Shown here: in pieces, positions 48,638 through 56,474 of the stretch
Numbering within the stretch: position 1 is the first letter of the stretch
Layout: each line of letters begins with the position of its first letter
Source of the DNA: Burkholderiaceae bacterium
Lineage (GTDB): Bacteria; Pseudomonadota; Gammaproteobacteria; Burkholderiales; Burkholderiaceae_C
Direction of reading: 5' to 3'
DNA: 64,000 nucleotides
Assembly: GCA_024235855.1 (NCBI GenBank)
Contig: JACKLN010000009.1
Location: forward strand, 62,001-126,000
Translations under genes and position numbers: made by a program
Notes under the pieces: generated by a model
Databases searched by the model: none
Told to the model about the DNA's origin: nothing
What the model saw: only the letters and a program-made list of their open reading frames with translations

Positions 48638-49465
48638 TCAGCGGTGCAAGCCGGCCTCGTCCGGCTCGTCGGTGGACGTGGCGATCACGCTGGTGGGCAG
48701 CCCCTTGGACTTGCGCCAGGCGTAGACGCCGTAGCCGGAGAGACCATAGACGCAGAACAGCGTGAACAGCGCCTTCGGTGGGTCCTGGCTGACGATGACG
48801 ATGGCGATCGCGATGGCCACCATCACCACGAAGGGCACGCTGCGCTTCATCGCGCTCAGGTCCTTGAAGCTGTAGAACGGCGCGTTGGTCACCATCGTGA
48901 TGCCGGCGTAGAGCGTCACCACGAACGCCGTCCACACCAGCCAGCGTTCGCCGGCCAGGTTGCGGAAACCCGCATCGTCCATGACCCAGATGAAGCCCAC
49001 CACCATCGCCGCGGCGGCGGGGCTGGGCAGCCCCTGGAAGAATCGGCGGTCGACGACGCCGATGTTGGTGTTGAAGCGCGCCAGCCGCAGCGCGGCACCG
49101 GCGATGTAGACGAAGGCCGGGATCCAGCCCAGGCGGCCGAGGTCCTTCAGCGCCCACTGGTACATGATCAGCGCCGGCGCGGCGCCGAAGCTGACCATGT
49201 CCGACAGGCTGTCCATCTGCTCGCCGAACGCGCTCTGCGAGTTCGTCATGCGCGCGATGCGGCCGTCCAGGCTGTCCAGCACCGCGGCGACGAAGATGGC
49301 GATGCAAGCCGCCTCGAAGCGGCCGTTCATCGCCATCACCACGCCGTAGAAGCCGGAGAACAGCGCCGCCAGCGTCACCGCATTGGGCAGGAAATAGATG
49401 CCCTTGCGGCGCGGGCGCGGCGGGGTCTCCGCCGCGCTGCCCGAGTCTTCGAACTCCGTCGTCAT
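48638..49465 (-). CDS. pssA: CDP-diacylglycerol-serine O-phosphatidyltransferase
   Basis: Inner-membrane enzyme that makes phosphatidylserine, precursor of phosphatidylethanolamine. The 275 residues hold the CDP-alcohol phosphotransferase motif D-G-x2-A-R-x8-G-x3-D-x3-D, seen in LDGRIARMTNSQSAFGEQMD followed by SLSDMVSFG. About seven hydrophobic segments follow. The ATG at 49465 (MTTEFEDSGS) is chosen because the upstream stretch is non-conserved. It lies between ilvC and the leu leader, a known betaproteobacterial arrangement. Confidence 0.93.
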   Translation of the reverse strand: MTTEFEDSGSAAETPPRPRRKGIYFLPNAVTLAALFSGFYGVVMAMNGRFEAACIAIFVAAVLDSLDGRIARMTNSQSAFGEQMDSLSDMVSFGAAPALIMYQWALKDLGRLGWIPAFVYIAGAALRLARFNTNIGVVDRRFFQGLPSPAAAAMVVGFIWVMDDAGFRNLAGERWLVWTAFVVTLYAGITMVTNAPFYSFKDLSAMKRSVPFVVMVAIAIAIVIVSQDPPKALFTLFCVYGLSGYGVYAWRKSKGLPTSVIATSTDEPDEAGLHR

Positions 49466-49500
49466 AGGGGCGCGAGGATAGCGCCTCCAGGCGCCGCCAC

Positions 49501-50517
49501 TCAGTTGCGGCTCTTGTCGACCAGCTTGTTGGCCTTGATCCACGGCATCATCGCGCGCAGCTTCTCGCCCACGACCTCGATGCTGTGCTCCGAGGTGATG
49601 CGGCGGCGGCTGATCAGCGTCGGCGCGCCGGCGCGGTTCTCGAGGATGAAGCTCTTGGCGTACTCGCCGGTCTGGATGTCGGTCAGCACGCGCTTCATCT
49701 CGGCCTTGGTCTGCTCGGTCACGATGCGCGGGCCGGTGACGTACTCGCCATATTCAGCGTTGTTGCTGATCGAGTAGTTCATGTTGGCGATGCCGCCCTC
49801 GTAGATCAGGTCGACGATCAGCTTGAGTTCGTGCAGGCACTCGAAGTAGGCCATCTCCGGCGCGTAGCCGGCTTCCACCAGGGTCTCGTAGCCGGCCTTG
49901 ATGAGCTCGACGGTGCCGCCGCACAGCACGGCCTGCTCGCCGAACAGGTCGGTCTCGGTCTCCTCGCGGAAGTTGGTCTCGATGATGCCGGCCTTGCCGC
50001 CGCCGTTGGCCGCGGCGTAGCTCAGCGCCAGGTCGCGCGCCTTGCCGCTCTTGTCGGCGTGCACCGCGATCAGGTGCGGCACGCCGCCGCCGCGGCTGTA
50101 GGTGTCACGCACGGTGTGGCCCGGGGCCTTGGGAGCGACCATCCAGACGTCGAGGTCGGCGCGCGGGATGACCTGGCCGTAGTGCACGTTGAAGCCGTGC
50201 GCGAAGGCCAGCGAGGCGCCTTCGCGGATGTTGGGCTCGACGTCGTTGGCGTAGACCTGCGCGATCTGCTCGTCGGGCAGCAGGATCATCACCACGTCGG
50301 CGGTCTTCACCGCCTCGGCCACCTCGGCCACCTTCAGGCCGGCCTTCTCGACCTTGGCCCAGGACGCGCCGCCGCGGCGCAGGCCGACGGTGACCTTGCA
50401 GCCGCTGTCGTTGAGGTTCTGCGCGTGGGCGTGGCCCTGCGAGCCGTAGCCGATGATGGTGACGTTCTTGCCCTTGATGAGGGACAGGTCGGCGTCCTTG
50501 TCGTAGTAGACCTTCAT
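49501..50517 (-). CDS. ilvC: Ketol-acid reductoisomerase (NADP+), class I
   Basis: Isomerises and reduces 2-acetolactate or 2-aceto-2-hydroxybutyrate in valine and isoleucine synthesis. The 338-residue class I enzyme begins MKVYYDKDADLSLIKGK. The Rossmann motif is IIGYGSQGHAHAQNLND, and the metal-binding Asp/Glu lie in ETDLFGEQAVLCGG and FECLHELKLIVDLIYEGG. It is third in ilvI-ilvH-ilvC, 47 bases after ilvH. Confidence 0.97.
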   Translation of the reverse strand: MKVYYDKDADLSLIKGKNVTIIGYGSQGHAHAQNLNDSGCKVTVGLRRGGASWAKVEKAGLKVAEVAEAVKTADVVMILLPDEQIAQVYANDVEPNIREGASLAFAHGFNVHYGQVIPRADLDVWMVAPKAPGHTVRDTYSRGGGVPHLIAVHADKSGKARDLALSYAAANGGGKAGIIETNFREETETDLFGEQAVLCGGTVELIKAGYETLVEAGYAPEMAYFECLHELKLIVDLIYEGGIANMNYSISNNAEYGEYVTGPRIVTEQTKAEMKRVLTDIQTGEYAKSFILENRAGAPTLISRRRITSEHSIEVVGEKLRAMMPWIKANKLVDKSRN

Positions 50518-50564
50518 GGTGCTCTCCGTGTGAATGCGGTTGTCGGTGTCGACAGGAATGGGGT

Positions 50565-51056
50565 TCAGACGCGCAGGATGCGCTCGCCGCGGCCGATGCC
50601 GCTGGTGCCGGTGCGCACCGTCTCCAGGATCGCGGCGCGGTCCACCGCGCCGATGAACGCGTCGAGCTTGGCGGCGTCGCCGGTCAGCTCGATCGTGTAG
50701 CTCTTCTCCGTCACGTCGATGATGCGGCCGCGGAAGATGTCGGCCATGCGCTTCATCTCGTCGCGCTCCTTGCCCACGGCACGCAGCTTGATGAGCATGA
50801 GTTCGCGCTCGGTGAAGCTGCCTTCGGTGAGGTCGACGACCTTGACCACCTCGATCAGGCGGTTCAAATGCTTGGTGATCTGCTCGATCACCTCGTCGGA
50901 GCCGGTGGTGACGATGGTCATGCGCGACAGCGACGGGTCTTCCGTCGGCGCCACGGTCAGGCTCTCGATGTTGTAGCCGCGGGCCGAGAACAGGGCGACG
51001 ACGCGGCTGAGGGCGCCGGCCTCGTTCTCCAGCAGCACGGCAATGATGTGTTTCAT
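50565..51056 (-). CDS. ilvH: Acetolactate synthase small (regulatory) subunit
   Basis: 163-residue regulatory subunit that confers valine feedback inhibition. The N-terminal ACT domain has ENEAGALSRVVALFSARGY, then VAPTEDPSLSRMTIVTTG. The C-terminal half has ELMLIKLRAVGKERDEM. GAGGAG lies before the ATG. It follows ilvI after a 168-base gap that contains no gene but a 14-bp direct repeat CGGCGGTGACCGGC (51091 and 51187). Confidence 0.96.
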   Translation of the reverse strand: MKHIIAVLLENEAGALSRVVALFSARGYNIESLTVAPTEDPSLSRMTIVTTGSDEVIEQITKHLNRLIEVVKVVDLTEGSFTERELMLIKLRAVGKERDEMKRMADIFRGRIIDVTEKSYTIELTGDAAKLDAFIGAVDRAAILETVRTGTSGIGRGERILRV

Positions 51057-51224
51057 GGGAACTCCTCGTGGAGCGCGCTCTTCAGGACGCCGGCGGTGAC
51101 CGGCGGCCCTTGGCCACGTCCGTCAGGGTGAAAGAAGAGATGGCAGGCCGGGGTTGATCCTGCCCTCCCCTGCGCCACCCGCGACCCGGCGGTGACCGGC
51201 TCGCGTCAGCGCAGGTTCAGGCGA

Positions 51225-53016
51225 TCACAGGTCCTCGGCGCCGAGCAGCATCTCCGTGATGCCCTTGCCCGCCTGGACCATCGGCCAGACGTTCTCGGTG
51301 GGGTCGGTGCGCACGTCCAGGAAGACGGTGCGGTCCTTCAGGCGGATGGCCTCCTTCAGCGCCGGCTCGACGTCCGACGGCTTCTCGACCAGCAGGCCCA
51401 CGTGGCCATAGGCCTCGGCGAGCTTGACGAAGTCGGGCAGCGCATCCATGTAGCTGTGCGAGTAGCGGCCCTGGTAGTCCAGTTCCTGCCACTGGCGCAC
51501 CATGCCCAGGTAGCGGTTGTTGAGGCTGATGATCTTCACCGGCGTCTTGTACTGCGCGCAGGTGGACAGCTCCTGGATGCACATCTGGATGCTGCCTTCG
51601 CCGGTGATGCAGAAGACGTCGCTGTCGGGCTTGGCCAGCTTGATGCCCATGGCGTACGGCAGGCCCACGCCCATGGTGCCCAGGCCGCCGGAGTTGATCC
51701 AGCGCCGCGGCTCCTCGAAGCCGTAGAACTGCGCCGCCCACATCTGGTGCTGGCCGACGTCCGGACGTGATGTAGGCGTCGGTGCCGCGCGTCATCTCGT
51801 GCAGCAGGCGCACCACGCGCTGCGGCTTGATGACCTCGCTGCTGTCCTTGAAGGCCAGACAGTCGCGCTTGCGCCAGTCGTTGATCTGGCGCCACCAGGC
51901 CGACAGATGCGCCGCATCCGGCTTGCTCTGGGCTTCCCGGATCTGCGCGATCAGCTCCTGCAGCACGTCCTTGACGTCGCCGACGATGGGCACGTCCACC
52001 TTCACGCGCTTGGAGATGCTCGACGGGTCGATGTCGACGTGGATGATCTTGCGCTCCACCGACGCGAAGTGCTTCGGGTTGCCGATCACGCGGTCGTCGA
52101 AGCGCGCGCCCACGGCCAGCAGCACGTCGCAGTGCTGCATGGTCATGTTGGCCTCGTAGGTGCCGTGCATGCCCAGCATGCCCAGGAACTTCGGGTCGCT
52201 GCTGGGGATCGCGCCCAGGCCCATCAGCGTGTTGGTGCAGGGGAAGCCCAGCAGGTCCGCCAGCTCGCGCAGTTCGGCCGTGGCCTCGCCCAGGATGACG
52301 CCGCCGCCGGTGTAGATGTACGGGCGCTGCGCGTGCATCAACAGCTGCACGGCCTTGCGGATCTGCCCGCCGTGGCCCTTGCGCACCGGGTTGTAGGAGC
52401 GCATTTCCACCCGCTCGGGGTAGTGGAACGGCGCCGTCTTCAGCGACACGTCCTTCGGGATGTCCACGACCACCGGGCCGGGGCGGCCGGTGCGGGCGAT
52501 GTGGAAGGCCTTCTTGATCGTCAGCGCCAGGTCGCGCACGTCCTTGACCAGGAAGTTGTGCTTGACGATGGGCCGCGTGATGCCCACGGTGTCGCATTCC
52601 TGGAAGGCATCCAGGCCGATGGCCGGCGTCGGCACCTGCCCGGTGATGATCACCATCGGGATGGAATCCATGTAGGCCGTGGCGATGCCGGTGATGGCAT
52701 TGGTCACGCCCGGACCCGAAGTGACCAGCGCGACGCCGACCTCGCCCGTCGCGCGGGCATAGCCGTCGGCCGCGTGCACCGCGGCCTGCTCGTGGCGCAC
52801 GAGCACGTGCTGGATGGTGTCCTGCTTGTACAGCGCGTCGTAGATGTACAGGACGGCGCCGCCCGGGTAGCCCCAGAGGTACTGGACCCCTTCGGCCTGC
52901 AGGCACTTGACGAGGATGTCCGACCCGTTGGGATCGGTGGCGGGGGAGGAGGGGGAAGGTTGTGCCGAACCTGCAGGTGCAGTGGCACGCTTGACTTCCG
53001 CGGCAGACATGTCCAT
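51225..53016 (-). pseudogene. ilvI: Acetolactate synthase large (catalytic) subunit, frameshifted
   Basis: ThDP enzyme that forms acetolactate or acetohydroxybutyrate. The first part (start ATG at 53016) has the ThDP Glu region YLWGYPGGAVLYIYDALY, VTSGPGVTNAITGIATAYMD and the FAD-type central domain up to GTDAYITS, then shifts. The second part (51225-about 51760) holds GQHQMWAAQFYGFEEPRRW-like sequence and the ThDP/Mg motif GEGSIQMCIQEL to NNRYLGMVRQW. One extra G in TCCGGACGTC near 51761-51764 breaks the frame; without it the protein reads YITSDVGQHQMW as expected. The residues before the core (Ala/Pro/Ser-rich, about 30) are variable. Sequence error is likely. Confidence 0.93.
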
Positions 53017-53244
53017 TTCGAACCTCTGTGAATTTCTCTGACGAAAAACCATCGGTGCCGCTCCTCGCGCCCTCGTGAGGCGGATTCGCGGCCTGCGCGG
53101 TCAAAAGCCGGCGCCGGGTCGGCCACCGGATCGAGACCCAGATACTGCGTTGTGCGAAGCAGCATTATGGCATTGCCGCTTCGGGGCCGATGCAATAATG
53201 CAACGCGTCGCCCAGCAAGGTGCCCGTCGCGGTGCCCCGCCCCG

Positions 53245-53805
53245 TTGGCCACCGAACAAGAACTGTCCGACTTCCTGCAGAGCGTCGAGAAGCGCGCCTT
53301 CAAGCGAACGGCCTACGCCGTGCGCGACGACCACGCGGCGCTGGACATCGTGCAGGACGCGATGATCCGCCTGGCCGAGAAGTACGGCGACCGCCCTGCG
53401 GCCGAACTGCCGCTGATCTTCCAGCGCATCCTGTCCAACGCCACGCTGGACTGGTTCCGCCGCCAGAAGGTGCGCAACGCCGCCGTCGTGAACCTGGGTG
53501 ATTTCGAAGGCCCGGACGGTGATTTCGACCTGCTCGAGGCCCTGGTGTCGATGGACGGGGCACTGGGTGCGGAGAGCGCCGCCGACAGTGTCTCGCGCCA
53601 GCAGGTCATGGCCGTGATCGAAGCCGCGATCGCCGACCTGCCAGGGCGTCAACGCGAGGCCTTCCTGTTACGTTACTGGGAGGAATTCGACGTGGCTGAA
53701 ACGGCCGCCGCCATGGGGTGCTCGGAGGGCAGCGTGAAGACGCACTGCTCCCGGGCCGTGCATGCGTTGGCCAAGGCCTTGCGCGACAAAGGCATTGCAC
53801 CGTGA
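53245..53805 (+). CDS. ECF-type RNA polymerase sigma factor
   Basis: A 186-residue sigma-70-family factor of the two-domain ECF kind. Region 2 is KRTAYAVRDDHAALDIVQDA plus LIFQRILSNATLDWFRRQK; region 4 is LPGRQREAFLLRYWEEFDVA followed by CSEGSVKTHCSRAVHALAKAL. The start is uncertain: I use the TTG at 53245 (ATEQELSDF). The only ATGs in frame (53152, 53167) lie before a likely promoter (TTGCCG, then AATAAT near 53195-53200). It opens a five-gene run in which every stop overlaps the next start. ECF factors are usually held by an anti-sigma factor encoded next door; the DUF3619 protein is the candidate. Confidence 0.88.
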   Translation: MATEQELSDFLQSVEKRAFKRTAYAVRDDHAALDIVQDAMIRLAEKYGDRPAAELPLIFQRILSNATLDWFRRQKVRNAAVVNLGDFEGPDGDFDLLEALVSMDGALGAESAADSVSRQQVMAVIEAAIADLPGRQREAFLLRYWEEFDVAETAAAMGCSEGSVKTHCSRAVHALAKALRDKGIAP

Positions 53806-54236
53806 ACATCCACCGCACCTCCATCGACCCATCGGTCCAGGCCCAGCTCGAAGCCCGGCTCGGCAGCCGCCTGGCCGCCGCCCTGAACCCGGCGCTGGAT
53901 GCGCTGCCGCTCGACGTGGAAAGCCGCCTGCGCTTCGCCCGCGACCAGGCCCTGGCGCGCCGTGCCGCAGCGCCGGCGCAAGGCGACGTGGCGCTCGGCA
54001 CCGGCGGCGCCGCCGCCCTGGGCCGTCTGGGCGCTGCCGGCTGGTGGCCGCGGCTGGGCTGGCTGCTGCCGATGGCCGCCGTGGCGGCCGGCGTGCTGCT
54101 GGTGCAGTTGCGCCACGAACGCGACGCCGCCGCGGTGGCGGCGCAGATCGACAGCGCGCTGCTGGCCGACGACCTTCCGCCCGCGGCCTACGCCGACCCG
54201 GGCTTCGCGGCCTTCCTGAAGCTGCAGCAGCCATGA
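53802..54236 (+). CDS. DUF3619 family membrane-anchored protein
   Basis: 144 residues with a GTG start that overlaps the sigma-factor stop (GTGA). The N-terminal 55 residues are helical and charged (QAQLEARLGSRLAAALNPAL, then DVESRLRFARDQALARRAA). One transmembrane helix lies near residues 87-103 (LGWLLPMAAVAAGVLLV). The C terminus is a short domain with LLADDLPPAAYADPGFAAFL. DUF3619 has no known function. Helical cytoplasmic part plus single membrane span next to an ECF sigma gene is the layout of many anti-sigma factors, but no zinc-binding anti-sigma motif is seen. Confidence 0.82.
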   Translation: MNIHRTSIDPSVQAQLEARLGSRLAAALNPALDALPLDVESRLRFARDQALARRAAAPAQGDVALGTGGAAALGRLGAAGWWPRLGWLLPMAAVAAGVLLVQLRHERDAAAVAAQIDSALLADDLPPAAYADPGFAAFLKLQQP

Positions 54237-54961
54237 CCGGGCGCACGGGTGGCCGTTGGACCTGGCGTGGCCCGGCCATGGCGGCCTTGCTGTGCCTCGG
54301 GGCACACGCGGCCGCCCAGGATTGGAACGATCTCAGCCCGACCCAGCGCCGTGCCCTGACGCCGCTGCAGGCCGGGTGGTCGTCGCTCCCGGGCACCGAA
54401 CGCACGATGTGGCTGGAACTGGCCGACCGCTGGCGCGGCATGTCGCCCGACGAACAGCAGCGTGCCCAGCAGCGCATGCGCGACTGGTCGGCGATGACGC
54501 CCGAGGCGCGCGGCCAGGCCCGGCTGCAGTTCCAGGAAGCCGGACGCTGGTCGGCCGAGGCGCGCCGCGAGCGCTGGGAGGCCTATCAGAGCCTGGATCC
54601 GCAGGCGCGCCGCGTGCTGGCCGAACGCTGGAAGCTGGAAGCCGCTGCCCGCGACCGGAACGCCTCGGCCCCCCCGGACCAGAAGCGCAACGTGCTCGAA
54701 CCGGTGCGACCAGCGCCGCAGCCGCCCCGCGCCGCCACGCCCACGGCAGCGGCGGCGCGTGCAGGCGCCACGACCCGGCCGCTGGCCCGTTCCGGCGACG
54801 AGGCGCCGATGCACCAGCAGCCCGGCGTGCCCAAGATCGCCGCCACGCCGTCCTTCGTCGACCCGGCGACGCTGCAGCCACGCCGCGGCCCGCAGGCGGC
54901 CTCGGTCGCGCCGCGGCCGGCATCGGCACCCAAGGCGGCCAGCGGCAAGGCCCAGCGGTGA
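54233..54961 (+). CDS. DUF3106 family exported protein
   Basis: 242 residues. An N-terminal signal peptide (AMAALLCLGAHAAAQ) is followed by a helical repeat domain with alternating W-x-x-L/M units: DWNDLSPTQRRALTPL, WRGMSPDEQQRAQQRM and WSAMTPEARGQARLQF, then YQSLDPQARRVLAERW. The C-terminal 90 residues are Pro/Ala/Arg-rich and probably disordered. The family (DUF3106) has no known function; the W-rich repeats suggest a periplasmic scaffold or binding protein. ATG overlaps the DUF3619 stop. Confidence 0.82.
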   Translation: MTGRTGGRWTWRGPAMAALLCLGAHAAAQDWNDLSPTQRRALTPLQAGWSSLPGTERTMWLELADRWRGMSPDEQQRAQQRMRDWSAMTPEARGQARLQFQEAGRWSAEARRERWEAYQSLDPQARRVLAERWKLEAAARDRNASAPPDQKRNVLEPVRPAPQPPRAATPTAAAARAGATTRPLARSGDEAPMHQQPGVPKIAATPSFVDPATLQPRRGPQAASVAPRPASAPKAASGKAQR

Positions 54962-55476
54962 GTGCCGCGCCCGAGGCCCCCGGCCTGTGGCGCCGGCTGG
55001 CCAGCATGCTCTACGAAGGGCTGCTGCTGTTCGGCGTGGTCATGATCACCGGCTACCTGTATTCCAGCCTCACGCAGCAGCGGCACGCGCTGGTCGGCAC
55101 GGCCGGCCTGCAGGCCTTCATGTTCGTGGTCATCGGCATCTACTTCACCTGGTTCTGGGCCCAGGGCCGGCAGACGCTGGCGATGAAGACCTGGCAGCTG
55201 CGCGTGATGACCCGCGACGGCCAGCCGCTGAGCCAGGCGCGCGCCTTCGCCCGCTACGTGGCGAGCTGGCTGTGGTTCCTGCCCGGCCTGGCCGCCGCCG
55301 GGCTGTCCGACCGGCACGATGGCGGCGCCATCGCCCTGGCCCTGGCGCTCAACGTGGCCGTCTACGCGCTGATCGCCCGCCTGACGCCGACCCGCCAGAC
55401 CCTGCACGACCTGTTGTGCGGCACGCGGCTGGAACGCTGGCGCGCGCCCGTGCCGGGGCAGAATCCGGCAACATGA
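54958..55476 (+). CDS. RDD family membrane protein
   Basis: 172 residues with a GTG start overlapping the DUF3106 stop. The RDD domain has the conserved Arg in LWRRLASMLYEGLLLFGVV and about three to four membrane spans, including LQAFMFVVIGIYFTWFW. The second signature TLAMKTWQLRVMTRDG and TRQTLHDLLCGTRL close the domain. RDD proteins are of uncertain transport function; some act as Na+/H+ or glycine-betaine related transporters. It may sense or modify membrane state for the upstream sigma system, which is inference. Confidence 0.85.
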   Translation: MSAAPEAPGLWRRLASMLYEGLLLFGVVMITGYLYSSLTQQRHALVGTAGLQAFMFVVIGIYFTWFWAQGRQTLAMKTWQLRVMTRDGQPLSQARAFARYVASWLWFLPGLAAAGLSDRHDGGAIALALALNVAVYALIARLTPTRQTLHDLLCGTRLERWRAPVPGQNPAT

Positions 55477-56048
55477 ACCTCTGCGTCTACTGCGGCTCGC
55501 GCGCCGGCGTGCTGCCCGCCTATGCCGACGCCGCGCGCACGCTCGGCACCCTGCTCGGCCAGGGTGGCCACGGCCTGGTCTACGGCGGCGGCAACGTCGG
55601 CCTGATGGGCATCGTGGCCGATGCCGCGCTGGCCGCAGGAGCGCCGGTGGTCGGCGTCATCCCGCAGGCGCTGGTGCAGCGCGAGGTGGGCCACACGGCG
55701 CTCAGCGAACAGCACGTGGTGCCCGACATGCACGTGCGCAAGCGCATGATGGCCGAGCGGGCCGACGCCTTCGTCGCCCTGCCCGGCGGCATCGGCACGC
55801 TGGAGGAACTCTACGAGGTCTGGACCTGGCGCCAGCTGGGCTACCACGACAAGCCCATCGGCCTGCTCAACGTGGCCGGCTTCTACGACCAGCTGCTGGC
55901 CTTCATGGGCCACTGCGTGGCGCAGGGCTTCCTGGACGAGGCGCAGCGCGGTACCGTGCTGGTGGACACCGACCCGGCCCGGCTGCTGCAGCGCCTGGCG
56001 GACGCCGCGGTGCGGGCCACGGCCCCGGACGACTACAGCCGCATCTGA
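55473..56048 (+). CDS. LOG family protein (cytokinin riboside 5'-monophosphate phosphoribohydrolase)
   Basis: 191-residue Rossmann-like protein of the Lonely Guy / YgdH family, which splits nucleoside 5'-monophosphates to base and ribose-5-phosphate. Motifs are MNLCVYCGSRAG at the start, GLVYGGGNVGLMG and the active-site MHVRKRMMAERADAFVALPG continuing GGIGTLEEL, matching PGGxGTxxE. Start overlaps the RDD stop (ATGA). It is the last gene of the sigma-factor operon; its link to the other members is unknown. It faces glnB. Confidence 0.93.
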   Translation: MNLCVYCGSRAGVLPAYADAARTLGTLLGQGGHGLVYGGGNVGLMGIVADAALAAGAPVVGVIPQALVQREVGHTALSEQHVVPDMHVRKRMMAERADAFVALPGGIGTLEELYEVWTWRQLGYHDKPIGLLNVAGFYDQLLAFMGHCVAQGFLDEAQRGTVLVDTDPARLLQRLADAAVRATAPDDYSRI

Positions 56049-56102
56049 ACCGACCGGCCACGCCGCGAGGCGATGGCGCGGCTCAGTGCGGCTCATTGCG
56101 GC

Positions 56103-56441
56103 TCAGATGGCCGACTCGTCCGTCTCCCCGGTGCGGATGCGGATGACCTGGTCGACCGGCGTCACGAAGATCTTGCCGTCGCCGATCTTGCCGGTCTTGG
56201 CGGCGCGGACGACGGCGTCGATGCAACGCTCCAGATCGCCGTCCTTCACCACCACCTCGACCTTCACCTTGGGCAGGAAGTCGACCACGTACTCCGCGCC
56301 GCGGTAGAGCTCGGTGTGGCCTTTCTGGCGACCGAAGCCCTTGACCTCGGTGACGGTCAGGCCCGACACGCCGAGCTCGCCCAGCGCCTCGCGGACCTCC
56401 TCGAGCTTGAAGGGTTTGATGATGGCGGTGATCTGTTTCAT
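56103..56441 (-). CDS. glnB: Nitrogen regulatory protein P-II
   Basis: Trimeric signal protein that integrates 2-oxoglutarate, ATP/ADP and glutamine status. The 112 residues include MKQITAIIKPFKLEEVREAL at the N terminus, the T-loop GFGRQKGHTELYRGAEY with uridylylation site Tyr51 and the C-terminal DGKIFVTPVDQVIRIRTGE. It follows nadE by 33 bases on the same strand; the glutamine-dependent nadE next to glnB is a frequent betaproteobacterial pairing. No amtB is next to it, which favours GlnB over GlnK. A 10-bp triple repeat with GCGGCTCA occurs at its 3' end (56079-56106). Confidence 0.95.
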   Translation of the reverse strand: MKQITAIIKPFKLEEVREALGELGVSGLTVTEVKGFGRQKGHTELYRGAEYVVDFLPKVKVEVVVKDGDLERCIDAVVRAAKTGKIGDGKIFVTPVDQVIRIRTGETDESAI

Positions 56442-56474
56442 CGCGGTCTCCCGTTGGCTTCAACTGCAGCCGAT

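Noticed and set aside
51225..51743. Separate 172-residue ThDP-binding protein
   Set aside because: It is the C-terminal domain of IlvI after a one-base insertion.
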